DNA of 64,000 bases from Actinophytocola gossypii (GTDB lineage: Bacteria > Actinomycetota > Actinomycetes > Mycobacteriales > Pseudonocardiaceae). Shown one piece after another: positions 52,012-60,947 of this stretch. Each line of letters begins with the position of its first letter. The stretch's first letter is position 1. The stretch covers positions 558,001 to 622,000 of the forward strand of contig NZ_JAFFZE010000004.1 in the NCBI RefSeq assembly GCF_025165815.1, read 5' to 3'. Position numbers and translations under genes: made by a program. The notes beneath the pieces are model-generated. The model saw nothing but the letters and a program-made list of their open reading frames with translations. It was not told the DNA's origin and did no database searches.

Positions 52012-53496
52012 TCAGCCGAGCCGGATCGCGGTCCACGACACCGGTGCCAGAACGGTGCGGAGGGTGTCGTCGGACAACTCGGCGGACTGGTGACGCGGCA
52101 CGACGCGGTCGGGGTTCGCGCGGGTGTTGGTCGCCGACGTGTCGGGGTCGTGCACTGTCCAGGCCTCGCTGACCGATGTGGCGCCGGGCACGGTGGCGCG
52201 GAGTTCCACCGGCTCGATCCGGTGCCGGTTCACGGCGAACACGACCACCTCGCCGGTCGCCGGTTCGTGGGTGGCGACCGCGTCGACCACCGGGACGTTG
52301 CCGTAGCGTGCCGTCGGATACACCGGGGACGTGACCTCTGTGCGCAGCACCTGTCCACGCGCGAGCCGGGACGTCAGCGCGAAGGGGTGGAACGTCGTCT
52401 GCCGCCACGCCGGGCCACCAGGCTCAGTACGGATGGGCGCGATCACGTTGACCAGCTGCGCCTGGCACGCGGCCGCCACCCGGTCGCTGTGCCGCAGCAG
52501 CGAGATCAGCAGGTTCCCGACGACGACGGCGTCCAGGACGTCGTAGACGTCCTCGATCAGCCGCGGCGCGGTACGCCATTCGGTGGGCGGATCGGCCTGG
52601 AACCTGCTCTGATACCAGACGTTCCACTCGTCGAATGACAGGCCGATCCGCTTGTCGCTGCGCAGCCGGGCACCGACGGCGTCGGCCGTGGCGACGACGC
52701 TGTCGATGAAGTGGTCCATGTCGACCGCCGAGGCGAGGAAACTGTCCACATCGCCGTCGAGCGGCTCGTAGTAGGCGTGGCAGGAGATGTGGTCCACCAG
52801 GTCGTAGGTCAGCTCGAGGACCGTTGCCTCCCACGCGCCGAACGTCGGCATGCCCGAGTGCGAGCTGCCACACGCGACCAGTTCGAGCCCCGGCTCCGCC
52901 TGCCGCAGCGCCCTGGCCGTCTCGGCGGCCAGCCTGCCGTACTCGTGCGCGGTCTTGTGCCCGGTCTGCCACGGGCCGTCCAGCTCGTTGCCGAGGCACC
53001 ACAGCCGGACGCCGTGGGGGTCGGCTGTCCCGTTCGCCCGCCGCAGGTCCGACAGCAGGGTACCGCCGGGGTGGTTCATGTACTCGTGCACGTCGAGTGC
53101 CTCGGCGACGCCGCGGGTGCCGAGGTTCACCGCGTACATCACCTCCGCGTCTGCCTTGCGGGCCCAGCGGGCGAACTCGTCGATGCCGACCGCGTTGGTC
53201 TCGATGCCGCGCCACGCGAGGTCGCGCCGCACCGGGCGGTCCGGTCCGACGCCGTCCTCCCATCGGTAGCCGGACACGAAGTTGCCGCCCGGGTAACGGA
53301 CCAGCGAGACGCCGAGCTCGCGGGTCAGCGCGAGCACGTCACCGCGGAAGCCGTCCTCGTCGGCGGTCGGGTGCCCGGGCTCGTGGATGCCGGAGTACAC
53401 ACACCGACCCATGTGTTCGACGAACGAACCGAAGAGCCTGCGCCGCACCGGTGCGACGACGAAGTCCGGGCTGAGGACGATGTCGGCCTTGAGCAC
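52012..53496 (-). CDS. GH51 alpha-L-arabinofuranosidase (intracellular)
   Basis: A 494-residue glycoside hydrolase family 51 enzyme. It has RRLFGSFVEHMGRCVYSGIHEP at the start, RYPGGNFVSGYRWEDGVGP, the acid/base Glu in WCLGNELDGPWQTG and the nucleophile Glu in GLSFDEWNVWYQS. The C-terminal 150 residues form the beta-sandwich domain. There is no signal peptide, so it acts in the cytoplasm on imported arabino-oligosaccharides. The GTG at 53496 follows AGGAG; an earlier start would run into the permease gene. It is the last gene of the operon binding protein, MalF, MalG, GH51. Confidence 0.96.
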   Translation of the reverse strand: MLKADIVLSPDFVVAPVRRRLFGSFVEHMGRCVYSGIHEPGHPTADEDGFRGDVLALTRELGVSLVRYPGGNFVSGYRWEDGVGPDRPVRRDLAWRGIETNAVGIDEFARWARKADAEVMYAVNLGTRGVAEALDVHEYMNHPGGTLLSDLRRANGTADPHGVRLWCLGNELDGPWQTGHKTAHEYGRLAAETARALRQAEPGLELVACGSSHSGMPTFGAWEATVLELTYDLVDHISCHAYYEPLDGDVDSFLASAVDMDHFIDSVVATADAVGARLRSDKRIGLSFDEWNVWYQSRFQADPPTEWRTAPRLIEDVYDVLDAVVVGNLLISLLRHSDRVAAACQAQLVNVIAPIRTEPGGPAWRQTTFHPFALTSRLARGQVLRTEVTSPVYPTARYGNVPVVDAVATHEPATGEVVVFAVNRHRIEPVELRATVPGATSVSEAWTVHDPDTSATNTRANPDRVVPRHQSAELSDDTLRTVLAPVSWTAIRLG

Positions 53497-53503
53497 AGGT
53501 CTC

Positions 53504-54358
53504 CTATCGCAGTGCGCCGGCGGCGGCGCCACTGCGCCAGAACCGTTGCAGGAGGACGAAAGCGATGACGAGCGGGACGATCGCCAGCAGTGCGCCGGTG
53601 ACGACCAGGTCGAACAGCACCCGCGTGCCGGCCTCCTGCTGGGCGGTGTTGAACCACGTGGTCAACCCCACGGTCAGCGGGAACAGGTCGGCGTCGCTCA
53701 GCATCACCAGCGGCAGGAAGTAGTTGTTCCACGTCGCCACGAGCGTGAACAGGAACACCGTGACGAACACGGGCCGGATGTTCGGCACCACTACCTGCCA
53801 GAAGATCCGCAGCTCGCTCGCCTGGTCGAGACGGGCGGCGTCGAGCAGTTCCACCGGGATGCTCTCGGCCACGTACACCCGGACGAGGTAGGTGCCGAAC
53901 GGGCTGAGCAGCGACGGCAGGATCACCGCCCACATCGTGTTGACGATGCCGACGTTGGACAGGATCAGGTAGGTCGGCAGCACCAGCGCGGTCGCGGGCA
54001 CCATGATCATGCCGAGCAGCGCGGTCTCGAAGAACCGCTTGCCCCAGAAGGAGAAGCGCGCGAGACCGTACCCCGCGAGCGAGGCGAGCACCGTCGCTCC
54101 GACCGCGCTGCCCCCCGAGTACACGGCGGTGTTGAGCAGCCAGTCGCCGTACACGCCGCCGTCCTCGCGGAACAGCCGCACCAGGTTGTCGAACAGGCTG
54201 AACTCGTCGCCGAACCACATCGCGGGGCTGGACAACAGGTCGGCCTGGTTCTTGGTGGCCGCGATGACGATCCACAGCAGTGGGACGAGGAAGTACAGCA
54301 TGCCCGCCGCCATGAGCAGGTGCGGCACCCGCGTCCGCACCGTCGCGGGCCGGGTCAT
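53504..54358 (-). CDS. Carbohydrate ABC transporter permease (MalG-like)
   Basis: A 284-residue permease with six predicted transmembrane helices, starting MTRPATVRTRVPHLLMAAGM. The EAA loop is seen in ELLDAARLDQASELRIFWQVVVPNIRP. The ATG overlaps the stop of the MalF-like gene. No ATPase gene is present in the operon, so a shared MsiK-type ATPase encoded elsewhere is expected. Confidence 0.94.
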   Translation of the reverse strand: MTRPATVRTRVPHLLMAAGMLYFLVPLLWIVIAATKNQADLLSSPAMWFGDEFSLFDNLVRLFREDGGVYGDWLLNTAVYSGGSAVGATVLASLAGYGLARFSFWGKRFFETALLGMIMVPATALVLPTYLILSNVGIVNTMWAVILPSLLSPFGTYLVRVYVAESIPVELLDAARLDQASELRIFWQVVVPNIRPVFVTVFLFTLVATWNNYFLPLVMLSDADLFPLTVGLTTWFNTAQQEAGTRVLFDLVVTGALLAIVPLVIAFVLLQRFWRSGAAAGALR

Positions 54359-55236
54359 GACGACCTCCGCTTCCTGGTCGACAACACGAACGCGTACGCG
54401 GCGACGAAGACCACGAACCCGAGCGCGAAGGAGATCGCCGCGGAGTAGTGGAAGTCCGAGTAGGCGAACGCCTGGTTGTACGCGTAGAGGTTCGGGGTGT
54501 ACCCGGCGGAGATCTGGGGTGCGAACCGGGACATGACGTAGGGCTCGACGAAGAACTGCATCGTCCCGATGACGGAGAAGATCGCGGCGAGCGCGATCGC
54601 CTGCCGGATCGCGGGCACCTTGACCCGTACCGCGATCTGCACCTGCGACGCGCCGTCGATCAGCGCCGCCTCGTACATCTCCCTCGGCACCCCCTGCAGC
54701 GCCGAGTACAGCACGATCATGTTGTAGCCGGTCCACGCCCACGTCACGATGTTGCCCAGCGACACGAGCAGCAGGTCGGCGCTGAAGAAGTCGGCCGGCG
54801 CGCCGCCGAATGCCGTCGGCAGGTCGGCGAACGGGCCGAACGTCCTGCTGTACAGGAAACCCCACATGAGCGCGCCGAGGACGGCCGGGACGGCGTAGGG
54901 CATGAACGCGATGAGCCGGAACGCGATCGCGAACCTCGTCGTGACCGCGTCGAGCGTGAGCGCGCCGACGAGCGCGATCCCCAGCATGAGCGGGACCTGC
55001 ACCGCGCCGAACACGAGCACGCGCAGGAAACCGTCCAGCAGCACGGGATCGGTGAACGCCCGCGTGTAGTTGCCGAACCCGGTGAACTGTTCGCCCAGCG
55101 CGAGGCTCTTGCTGGACAGGCTGAGCCAGAACGCGTACCCGAGCGGCACGACGAGGAACGCCACGACCACGAGGAAGAACGGAAGTACGAACAACGCTCC
55201 GGCGACCGGGTGATCGGTCATGCGTCTGCGCCGCAA
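54355..55236 (-). CDS. Carbohydrate ABC transporter permease (MalF-like)
   Basis: A 293-residue permease with six predicted helices and the EAA loop in MYEAALIDGASQVQIAVRVKVPAIRQ. A TTG at 55236 with AGGAGAT just upstream is the likely start; an ATG at 55221 is 20 bases from that ribosome binding site. It lies nine bases after the binding-protein gene and overlaps the MalG-like gene, forming the membrane part of an arabino-oligosaccharide importer. Confidence 0.94.
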   Translation of the reverse strand: MRRRRMTDHPVAGALFVLPFFLVVVAFLVVPLGYAFWLSLSSKSLALGEQFTGFGNYTRAFTDPVLLDGFLRVLVFGAVQVPLMLGIALVGALTLDAVTTRFAIAFRLIAFMPYAVPAVLGALMWGFLYSRTFGPFADLPTAFGGAPADFFSADLLLVSLGNIVTWAWTGYNMIVLYSALQGVPREMYEAALIDGASQVQIAVRVKVPAIRQAIALAAIFSVIGTMQFFVEPYVMSRFAPQISAGYTPNLYAYNQAFAYSDFHYSAAISFALGFVVFVAAYAFVLSTRKRRSS

Positions 55237-55245
55237 CGGGATCTC

Positions 55246-56559
55246 CTATTCCACCGTGAAGCCCTGTTTCCTCGCGTAGTCCACGACGTTCTTCTGCGTC
55301 GCGTCGAGCACCGTGTCCCATTCCCGCTGCCCGGAGGTGGCTTCCGCGCACCGGTCGAGCAGGTCGCCGAACACGAAGTCCTGGAACGGGGTGTAGTCGA
55401 AGTCGCCCAGCTTCTCCGACACCGGCACGAAGATCTCGTTCACCTTCTGGCCGTTGAAGAACTCGTACGCCTTGCCGGTGAACGCCGGGTCGGCCGCGAC
55501 GTCCTTGACGAGCGGGTACAGGAACGCCTTGTTCAGGCCGATGTCCCAGGCCTCCTCGGATTTCCCGAACAGCTCGCGGGCCACCACGGTGGCCGCCTCC
55601 GGGTTGTCGGCCTGCTTGGTGACGGTGAACGTCGAGCCACCCCAGTCGCCGTGCTCGTCGGCGCCCTTCTCCCACTGCGGCATCGGAGCGACGGCCCACT
55701 TGCCCGCGGTGTTCTTCAGGGAACCCGCGACGTATCCGGGTGTCCAGCCCGCCGCGGCCCACGTCCAGTACTTGCCGGAGTCCAGCGCGGCGGCGGCGTC
55801 GGCGGTGAAGAACGGGTCGGTGGCCATGAGGTCCCGTTCGACGAGGTCACCGTAGAACTCGATGACCTTCTCGCAGTCCGGGTGGGTCAGGTCGATCTTC
55901 ACCTTGTCCCTGGCCTCGGTGATCGAGTAGCCGTACGGCCGGCAGCCCGCCTGCCACATCAGGCCGTTGAGCCAGCCGCCGTCGCTGCCGAAGCTCGCGA
56001 TGTAGGCGTCCGGGTCGACCGCCTTCATCTTCTCCGCGGCGGTCGCGTACTCGTCCCAGGTCGTCGGCACCGGGATCCGGTGCTGGTCGAAGAGGTCCTT
56101 GCGGTACATCAGTGCCATCGGACCGCCGTCGACGGGGATGGCGAAGACCTTGTCGCCGTCGGTGGCCTGCTGCCAGGCCCATTCCGCGTACAGGTCCTCG
56201 TCCGCGCCGGCGCCGTACTGTCCCATGTCCACGAGCGCGTCGAGGATGAGGAACGTGGGGATCTGCTGGAACTCCACCATCGCGACGTCCGGGGCCCCGG
56301 TGCCCGCGGTGAACGCGGTCTTCAGCTTGGCGTACTGGTCCGGGCCGGTGCCGACGTTGGTCCAGTCGACCTGGATGTCGTCGTGGGAGGCGTTGAACGC
56401 ATCCACCACGCCCTTGAACTCGGGATACCACGCCCACACGGACACGCGGACGGGGCCGCCGTCCGAGCCGCCACTGTCGCCGCCGCACGCGGTGGCGGCC
56501 AGGAGCCCTGCCACGGTGAGCACGGAGACGAGTGTTCGCGACCGGTTGATGCCGAGCAT
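55246..56559 (-). CDS. Extracellular sugar-binding lipoprotein (ABC importer, family 1)
   Basis: A 437-residue binding protein with a lipobox GLLAATACGG. The mature start is VRVSVWAWYPEFKGVVDAFN, with GAPDVAMVEFQQIP, GGPMALMYRKDLFDQHRIPVP and ALDSGKYWTWAAAGWTPGY, all typical of sugar-binding proteins for oligosaccharides. It is the first gene of the minus-strand operon. Its promoter region (56560-56854) is shared with the divergent LacI gene and carries two LacI-type palindromes. Confidence 0.95.
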   Translation of the reverse strand: MLGINRSRTLVSVLTVAGLLAATACGGDSGGSDGGPVRVSVWAWYPEFKGVVDAFNASHDDIQVDWTNVGTGPDQYAKLKTAFTAGTGAPDVAMVEFQQIPTFLILDALVDMGQYGAGADEDLYAEWAWQQATDGDKVFAIPVDGGPMALMYRKDLFDQHRIPVPTTWDEYATAAEKMKAVDPDAYIASFGSDGGWLNGLMWQAGCRPYGYSITEARDKVKIDLTHPDCEKVIEFYGDLVERDLMATDPFFTADAAAALDSGKYWTWAAAGWTPGYVAGSLKNTAGKWAVAPMPQWEKGADEHGDWGGSTFTVTKQADNPEAATVVARELFGKSEEAWDIGLNKAFLYPLVKDVAADPAFTGKAYEFFNGQKVNEIFVPVSEKLGDFDYTPFQDFVFGDLLDRCAEATSGQREWDTVLDATQKNVVDYARKQGFTVE

Positions 56560-56713
56560 GAGACAGCGCCTTTCCGCGGGCGGCGACCACCGGCGGGGAA
56601 CGGGCACATCCGGGGGCACGCCGAGCAGGAGCGAGGGCAGGGACCGGGGGGTGCTGCGCGCCACGACCGGACAGGTCCGCAGGGCCTGACCATGGCTATC
56701 GCCGTGACACCTG

Positions 56714-56733
56714 GTTTTGCTGCGCTGCAAAAC
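56714..56733. promoter_or_regulatory. LacI-type operator 1 (arabinan importer / lacI intergenic region)
   Basis: GTTTTGCTGCGCTGCAAAAC is a near-perfect palindrome (18 of 20 positions symmetric) with a central GCGC, the usual form of a LacI-family operator. It lies between the divergent importer operon and lacI gene, so it likely controls both. Confidence 0.7.
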
Positions 56734-56745
56734 AGTATGAACGCC

Positions 56746-56765
56746 GGTTTGCCGCGCTGCAAGCC
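56746..56765. promoter_or_regulatory. LacI-type operator 2 (second copy)
   Basis: GGTTTGCCGCGCTGCAAGCC shares the core TTTGCNGCGCTGCAA with operator 1 and lies exactly 32 bases from it, about three helical turns. Two in-phase sites suggest cooperative binding by the adjacent LacI regulator. Confidence 0.65.
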
Positions 56766-56854
56766 TTTGTTTTCGCGGCGGCATCGGGTTGTCGTGGTAG
56801 GAGAGGCCATGCACACTTCTCCCAGCGGCCCTGCCTGCACCGAAGGAGAACGTC

Positions 56855-57886
56855 ATGCGCGATGCCACCTTGCGTGACGTCGCACAGCTGGCCGGGGTGT
56901 CCGCCCGGACGGTGTCCAACGTCGTGAACGGCTACGCGCCGGTCACCGCACGCACGCGTGAGAAGGTCGAGCGGGCGCTGCGCGAGCTCAACTACCGGCC
57001 GAACGTGCTGGCCCGCAACCTCGCACGCGGCCGGTCCGGACAGATCGCGGTCGTCGTGCCCTACCTCGACACGCCCTACTTCGCCGAGCTGCTGCAGGCG
57101 ATCATCCCGCGGGCGCGGGAACACGGGTACAACGTCCTGATCGACCAGACCGACGGCGACGCGGCACACGAACGGGAGCTGATCAGCCGCGGCGCCCGCG
57201 CGTTCCTCTTCGACGGGATGATCTTCAGCCCGCTCGGGCTGGCCCAGGAGGACCTCGTCGAGATCGACCCGGACCTGCCGCTGGTCGTCCTCGGTGAACG
57301 CGTGTCCAACGGCGTTTTCGACCACGTCGGCATCGACGACGTGGCAGCCGCACGGGCCGCCACCGCCCACCTGATCGGCCTCGGCAGGCGGCGCATCGCG
57401 GCGATCGGCGACCAGCCCTACCCCACGGGTGAGGCCGCACAGCTGCGCACCCGCGGCTACCGCCAGGCACACGAGGACGCCGGCCTGCCCGTCGACGAGT
57501 CCCTCGTCATCCCGACGCCGCGGTTCAACCGCGCCGACGGTTCCGGCGCGATGCGTGCGCTGCTGGCGCGCGACGACCCCCCGGACGCCGTCTTCTGCTA
57601 CAGCGACCTCGTCGCGCTCGGCGCGCTGCACACCGCGCTGGAACTGGGCTGCCGCGTGCCGGAGGACATCGCGCTGATCGGCTACGACGACATCGAGGAA
57701 GGCCGCTACTCGAACCCGGCCATCAGCACGATCTCTCCGGACAAGGCCGCCATCGCCGCGACCGCGGTCGAACGGCTGCTCATGCGCATCGGCAGCACGG
57801 GGCCGGTGCCCGGCATCGAAGTACGTGCCGGGCACCGGCTCATCGCCCGGGAAAGCACGATGGGGAAACGCCACCGAGACCCGTGA
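56855..57886 (+). CDS. LacI-family transcriptional regulator (arabinan importer operon)
   Basis: A 343-residue regulator with the LacI headpiece ATLRDVAQLAGVSARTVSNVVNG and hinge helix region YRPNVLARNLARGRS, then a type I periplasmic-binding ligand domain (QIAVVVPYLDTPYFAELLQAI, VGIDDVAAARAATAHLIGLG, ALIGYDDIEEGRYSNPAISTI). AAGGAG lies six bases before the ATG. It is divergent from the importer/GH51 operon. It should repress that operon and itself through the palindromes at 56714 and 56746 until an arabinose-containing inducer binds. Confidence 0.95.
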   Translation: MRDATLRDVAQLAGVSARTVSNVVNGYAPVTARTREKVERALRELNYRPNVLARNLARGRSGQIAVVVPYLDTPYFAELLQAIIPRAREHGYNVLIDQTDGDAAHERELISRGARAFLFDGMIFSPLGLAQEDLVEIDPDLPLVVLGERVSNGVFDHVGIDDVAAARAATAHLIGLGRRRIAAIGDQPYPTGEAAQLRTRGYRQAHEDAGLPVDESLVIPTPRFNRADGSGAMRALLARDDPPDAVFCYSDLVALGALHTALELGCRVPEDIALIGYDDIEEGRYSNPAISTISPDKAAIAATAVERLLMRIGSTGPVPGIEVRAGHRLIARESTMGKRHRDP

Positions 57887-57972
57887 GTTCGTCGACGTGG
57901 CGGCGACGTTTCGCGAGACGACCTCCACTCCGGTGCGAGAGCGACCGTCCCCGGAGCGCGGGACACAACTCT

Positions 57973-57986
57973 TGTGAGCGTTAACA
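57973..57986. promoter_or_regulatory. Candidate LacI-family operator upstream of the endo-arabinanase
   Basis: TGTGAGCGTTAACA matches the palindromic form TGTTAGCGCTAACA at 12 of 14 positions. It sits about 280 bases before the GH43 gene and 105 bases from a better copy. Confidence 0.45.
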
Positions 57987-58090
57987 TTTTTGCCTTGCTC
58001 CGTCGTGGCCGCAAACGGATTTGATCTCCGAACCGGGAGTTCAGACGGTTTTGGTCCGGTAATGCTGGCGTCGGCACTCCTGCACATTGG

Positions 58091-58106
58091 CTGTTAGCGA
58101 TAACAG
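58091..58106. promoter_or_regulatory. Candidate LacI-family operator upstream of the endo-arabinanase (strong copy)
   Basis: CTGTTAGCGATAACAG is an inverted repeat with perfect six-base arms and a central CG, one change from the palindromic form TGTTAGCGCTAACA. It differs from the operators at 56714/56746, so it probably binds the other LacI protein (61522-62553). Confidence 0.65.
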
Positions 58107-58268
58107 GAATGTGTTGTCGGCACTGTCCGGTGCCGTTATCGTGCTGTGTGTGCTCCCGTCGCGCTGACCCGGTGCACGCCGGTGGCAGGTGGTGTCCTGC
58201 TCACGAGGAGGCGGTGGCCGGGCGCGGTGGCACGTCCCCTGCTGTCATTCGTTGGAATCGAGGACATC

Positions 58269-59228
58269 GTGGTCTCGTCGATGAAACGCATCCTGATATT
58301 GGCGGCGGCCCTGACCGTCACCGTGGTGGCGGCACCGGAAGCGGCTGCCTACCCGGCACCGGGCCGGGTGACCGGTGACATCGGCGTGCACGACCCGAGC
58401 GTGGTCAAACGCCCTGACGGCAGCTACCTGGTCGCGCACACCGGCAACGACATCGCGCTGAAGACGTCCACCGATCGCACCGCGTTCCGCAACGCGGGTG
58501 CGGTGTTCCCCGGCGGTGCGCCGTGGACGAGCACCTACACCGGCGGCAGCCGGAACCTGTGGGCACCGGACATCTCCTACCACAACGGCCAGTACTGGCT
58601 GTACTACTCGGCTTCCACGTTCGGGTCGAACCGGTCGGCGATCTTCCTGGCGACGAGCACCAGCGGCAATTCGGGCACGTGGACCAACCGCGGCCTGGTG
58701 ATCGAGTCGCGCACGTCGGACAACTTCAACGCCATCGACCCCGATCTGGTGGTGGACGACCAGGGCCGCTGGTGGCTGTCCTTCGGCTCGTTCTGGTCCG
58801 GCATCAAGATGATCGCGCTCAACCCGTCCACCGGCCTGCGATCGGACAGCACGATCCGCTCGATCGCCGGGCGGGGCGGCGGCGCGATCGAGGCGCCGAA
58901 CATCGTCAAGCGCGGAAGCCATTACTACCTGTTCGTCTCGTTCGACCGGTGCTGCCAGGGTGCGTCGAGCACCTATCGGGTGATGGTGGGCCGCTCCACC
59001 AGCGTCACCGGCCCGTACGTCGACCGCAACGGTGTCGCGATGACCTCCGGCGGCGGCACCGAGATCCTCGCCGGGCATGGCGACGTTCACGGCCCCGGGC
59101 ACCAGGACGTCCTGGCCGACAGCGACGGCGACGTCCTGATCTACCACTACTACGCGAACAACGGCGCGTCGCTGCTGGGCATCAACCTGCTCACCCGCGA
59201 CTCGGCGGGCTGGCCCTACGTCTACTGA
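58269..59228 (+). CDS. Secreted GH43 endo-1,5-alpha-L-arabinanase
   Basis: A 319-residue enzyme with signal peptide (KRILILAAALTVTVVAAPEA, cleavage near AAAYP) and a five-bladed GH43 catalytic domain. The catalytic base Asp is in IGVHDPSVV, the pKa-modulating Asp in NAIDPDLVV and the acid Glu in GAIEAPNIV, with FDRCCQGASSTYRVMVGRS and LAGHGDVHGPGHQDVL typical of arabinanases. GAGGA lies just before a GTG at 58269; an ATG at 58281 is an alternative start. It cuts linear arabinan outside the cell, feeding the importer encoded next door. Confidence 0.93.
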   Translation: MVSSMKRILILAAALTVTVVAAPEAAAYPAPGRVTGDIGVHDPSVVKRPDGSYLVAHTGNDIALKTSTDRTAFRNAGAVFPGGAPWTSTYTGGSRNLWAPDISYHNGQYWLYYSASTFGSNRSAIFLATSTSGNSGTWTNRGLVIESRTSDNFNAIDPDLVVDDQGRWWLSFGSFWSGIKMIALNPSTGLRSDSTIRSIAGRGGGAIEAPNIVKRGSHYYLFVSFDRCCQGASSTYRVMVGRSTSVTGPYVDRNGVAMTSGGGTEILAGHGDVHGPGHQDVLADSDGDVLIYHYYANNGASLLGINLLTRDSAGWPYVY

Positions 59229-59248
59229 CCTCACCCAGGGAGAAGACC

Positions 59249-60745
59249 GTGACAACGACCACTTGCGGTCCGCGGCGACGACGGTGGACCACCCTTGTCC
59301 TGGCGGTCACGACCGCCGTGCTCGGTGGGCTCACCACCGCCCTGCCACCGGCCGCGGCCGCGGCCGTGGTGGACACCAATGCCTCCTACGTCCTGGTCAA
59401 CCGCAACAGCGGCAAGGCGCTCGACGTGTACGACCTCGCCACCGAGGACGGTGCCCGGATCGCCCAGTACACCCGTAACGACGGGGCCTGGCAGCAGTGG
59501 CAGTTCGTCGACTCCGGCGGCGGCTACTACCGGCTCAAGTCACGCCACAGCGGCAAGGTGCTCCAGATCTCCGGTGGCTCCACCGCCGACGCCGCCGACG
59601 TGGTGCAGTGGGCCGACAGCAACGCAACGAGCCAGCAGTTCCGGCTCGTGGACTCCGCGGACGGGTACGTGCGACTGCTCAACCGCAACAGCGGCAAGGC
59701 CGTGGAGGTCTACGAGTGGTCCACAGAGGACGGTGCGCGCGTCGTGCAGTGGCCGGACCTGGACGGGGCGAACCAGCAGTGGCAGCTGGTGCGGCTGGGG
59801 TCGGGCGCGGGTACCTTCACCAACCCGATCAAGCGCAACGGCCCCGACCCGTGGCTGCAGTACCACAACGGTTACTACCACCTGGCCACGACGACGTGGA
59901 ATTCCACGATCACCACGCGCCGGTCCCGGACCCTGGCAGGGCTGTCGACCGCACCTGACCAGGTGATCTTCAACCTCGCGGGACGCCCCAACGGCTGCTG
60001 CAACATGTGGGCACCGGAGTTCCACCTGCTCAACGGGCGTTGGTACCTCTACTACGTCGCAGGGCAGAACGTGCAGGACTACAACCCAACGCAACGCCTC
60101 CACGTACTGGAGTCATCCGGCACCGACCCCATGGGCCCCTACACGTTCAAGGCGGACCTGGGCGACACCTGGGAACTCGACGCCAGCATCCTCCAGCACG
60201 GCGGCAGGTTGTACATGCTGGGCAGCGCCATGGACGGCACACAGAGCCTCACCATCACACCCATGAGCAACCCCTACACGCTCTCCGGTGCGCGCCGCAC
60301 CATCTCGCAGCCCACGTTGGCCTGGGAACGCCAGACCGCGCCGGTCAACGAGGGTGCGGAACCGTTGTACCGCAACGGCCGCGTCATGATCGTCTACTCG
60401 GCCAGCGCGTGCTGGAGCCCGGACTACAAGCTCGGTCTGCTCACGCTGACCGGTAGTGATCCGCTCAACCGGGCGCACTGGACGAAGTCGCCCAACCCGG
60501 TGTTCCAGCGCAGCGACTCCAACGGCGTCTACGCCCCGGGCCACAACGGCTTCTTCAAGTCCCCGGACGGCACGGAGGACTGGATCGTCTACCACGCCAA
60601 CGACAGTGCATCCGGCGGTTGCGACATGAACCGCTCGACCCGAGCGCAGAAGTTCACCTGGAACTCGGACGGCACGCCGAACTTCGGCATCCCTGTCCGG
60701 CTCGGCGTCCAACTCGCCGCACCCTCCGGCGAACCGGCGTCCTGA
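59249..60745 (+). CDS. Secreted exo-arabinanase/arabinofuranosidase GH43 with N-terminal CBM13 (ricin-type) domain
   Basis: A 498-residue protein. A signal peptide ends near PPAAAAAV, then a ricin-type trefoil (about 45-185) shows repeated NRNSGK units and QQW/QQF motifs. The GH43 domain (about 190-495) has NGPDPWLQYHNGYYHLATTT, CCNMWAPEFHLLNGRWYLYY, WELDASIL and APVNEGAEPLYRN. The pattern resembles the exo-arabinofuranosidase subfamily represented by Araf43A of Streptomyces avermitilis. GGGAG lies before the GTG at 59249, only 20 bases after the endo-arabinanase stop, so the two are co-transcribed. It trims arabinan to arabinose. Confidence 0.92.
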   Translation: MTTTTCGPRRRRWTTLVLAVTTAVLGGLTTALPPAAAAAVVDTNASYVLVNRNSGKALDVYDLATEDGARIAQYTRNDGAWQQWQFVDSGGGYYRLKSRHSGKVLQISGGSTADAADVVQWADSNATSQQFRLVDSADGYVRLLNRNSGKAVEVYEWSTEDGARVVQWPDLDGANQQWQLVRLGSGAGTFTNPIKRNGPDPWLQYHNGYYHLATTTWNSTITTRRSRTLAGLSTAPDQVIFNLAGRPNGCCNMWAPEFHLLNGRWYLYYVAGQNVQDYNPTQRLHVLESSGTDPMGPYTFKADLGDTWELDASILQHGGRLYMLGSAMDGTQSLTITPMSNPYTLSGARRTISQPTLAWERQTAPVNEGAEPLYRNGRVMIVYSASACWSPDYKLGLLTLTGSDPLNRAHWTKSPNPVFQRSDSNGVYAPGHNGFFKSPDGTEDWIVYHANDSASGGCDMNRSTRAQKFTWNSDGTPNFGIPVRLGVQLAAPSGEPAS

Positions 60746-60756
60746 CCCGACACCGT

Positions 60757-60860
60757 GGTGGGGGGGGGGCGGGCCGCCCCCCCCCCCCCCCCCCCCCCCG
60801 CCCCCCCCCCCCCCCGGCCCGGCGCCCCCCCCCCCCCCCGGGGGGGCCGGCGGCCGACCC
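60757..60860. repeat. Homopolymeric C/G tract (possible assembly artefact)
   Basis: Runs of 10 G (60760-60769), 23 C (60777-60799), 15 C (60801-60815), 15 C (60825-60839) and 7 G (60840-60846) follow each other within 90 bases. No coding function is visible. The G and C blocks could fold on each other. Such runs are rare in real genomes and common where contigs were joined or read through a hard hairpin. Confidence 0.8.
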
Positions 60861-60947
60861 GCCGCCCACCACCCAACCGCCCGAACCAAGGAGAAACCGG
60901 TGCGCGACGCGCCATGCCTGCACCTGGCCGCGTACCCAAGGTCATGA

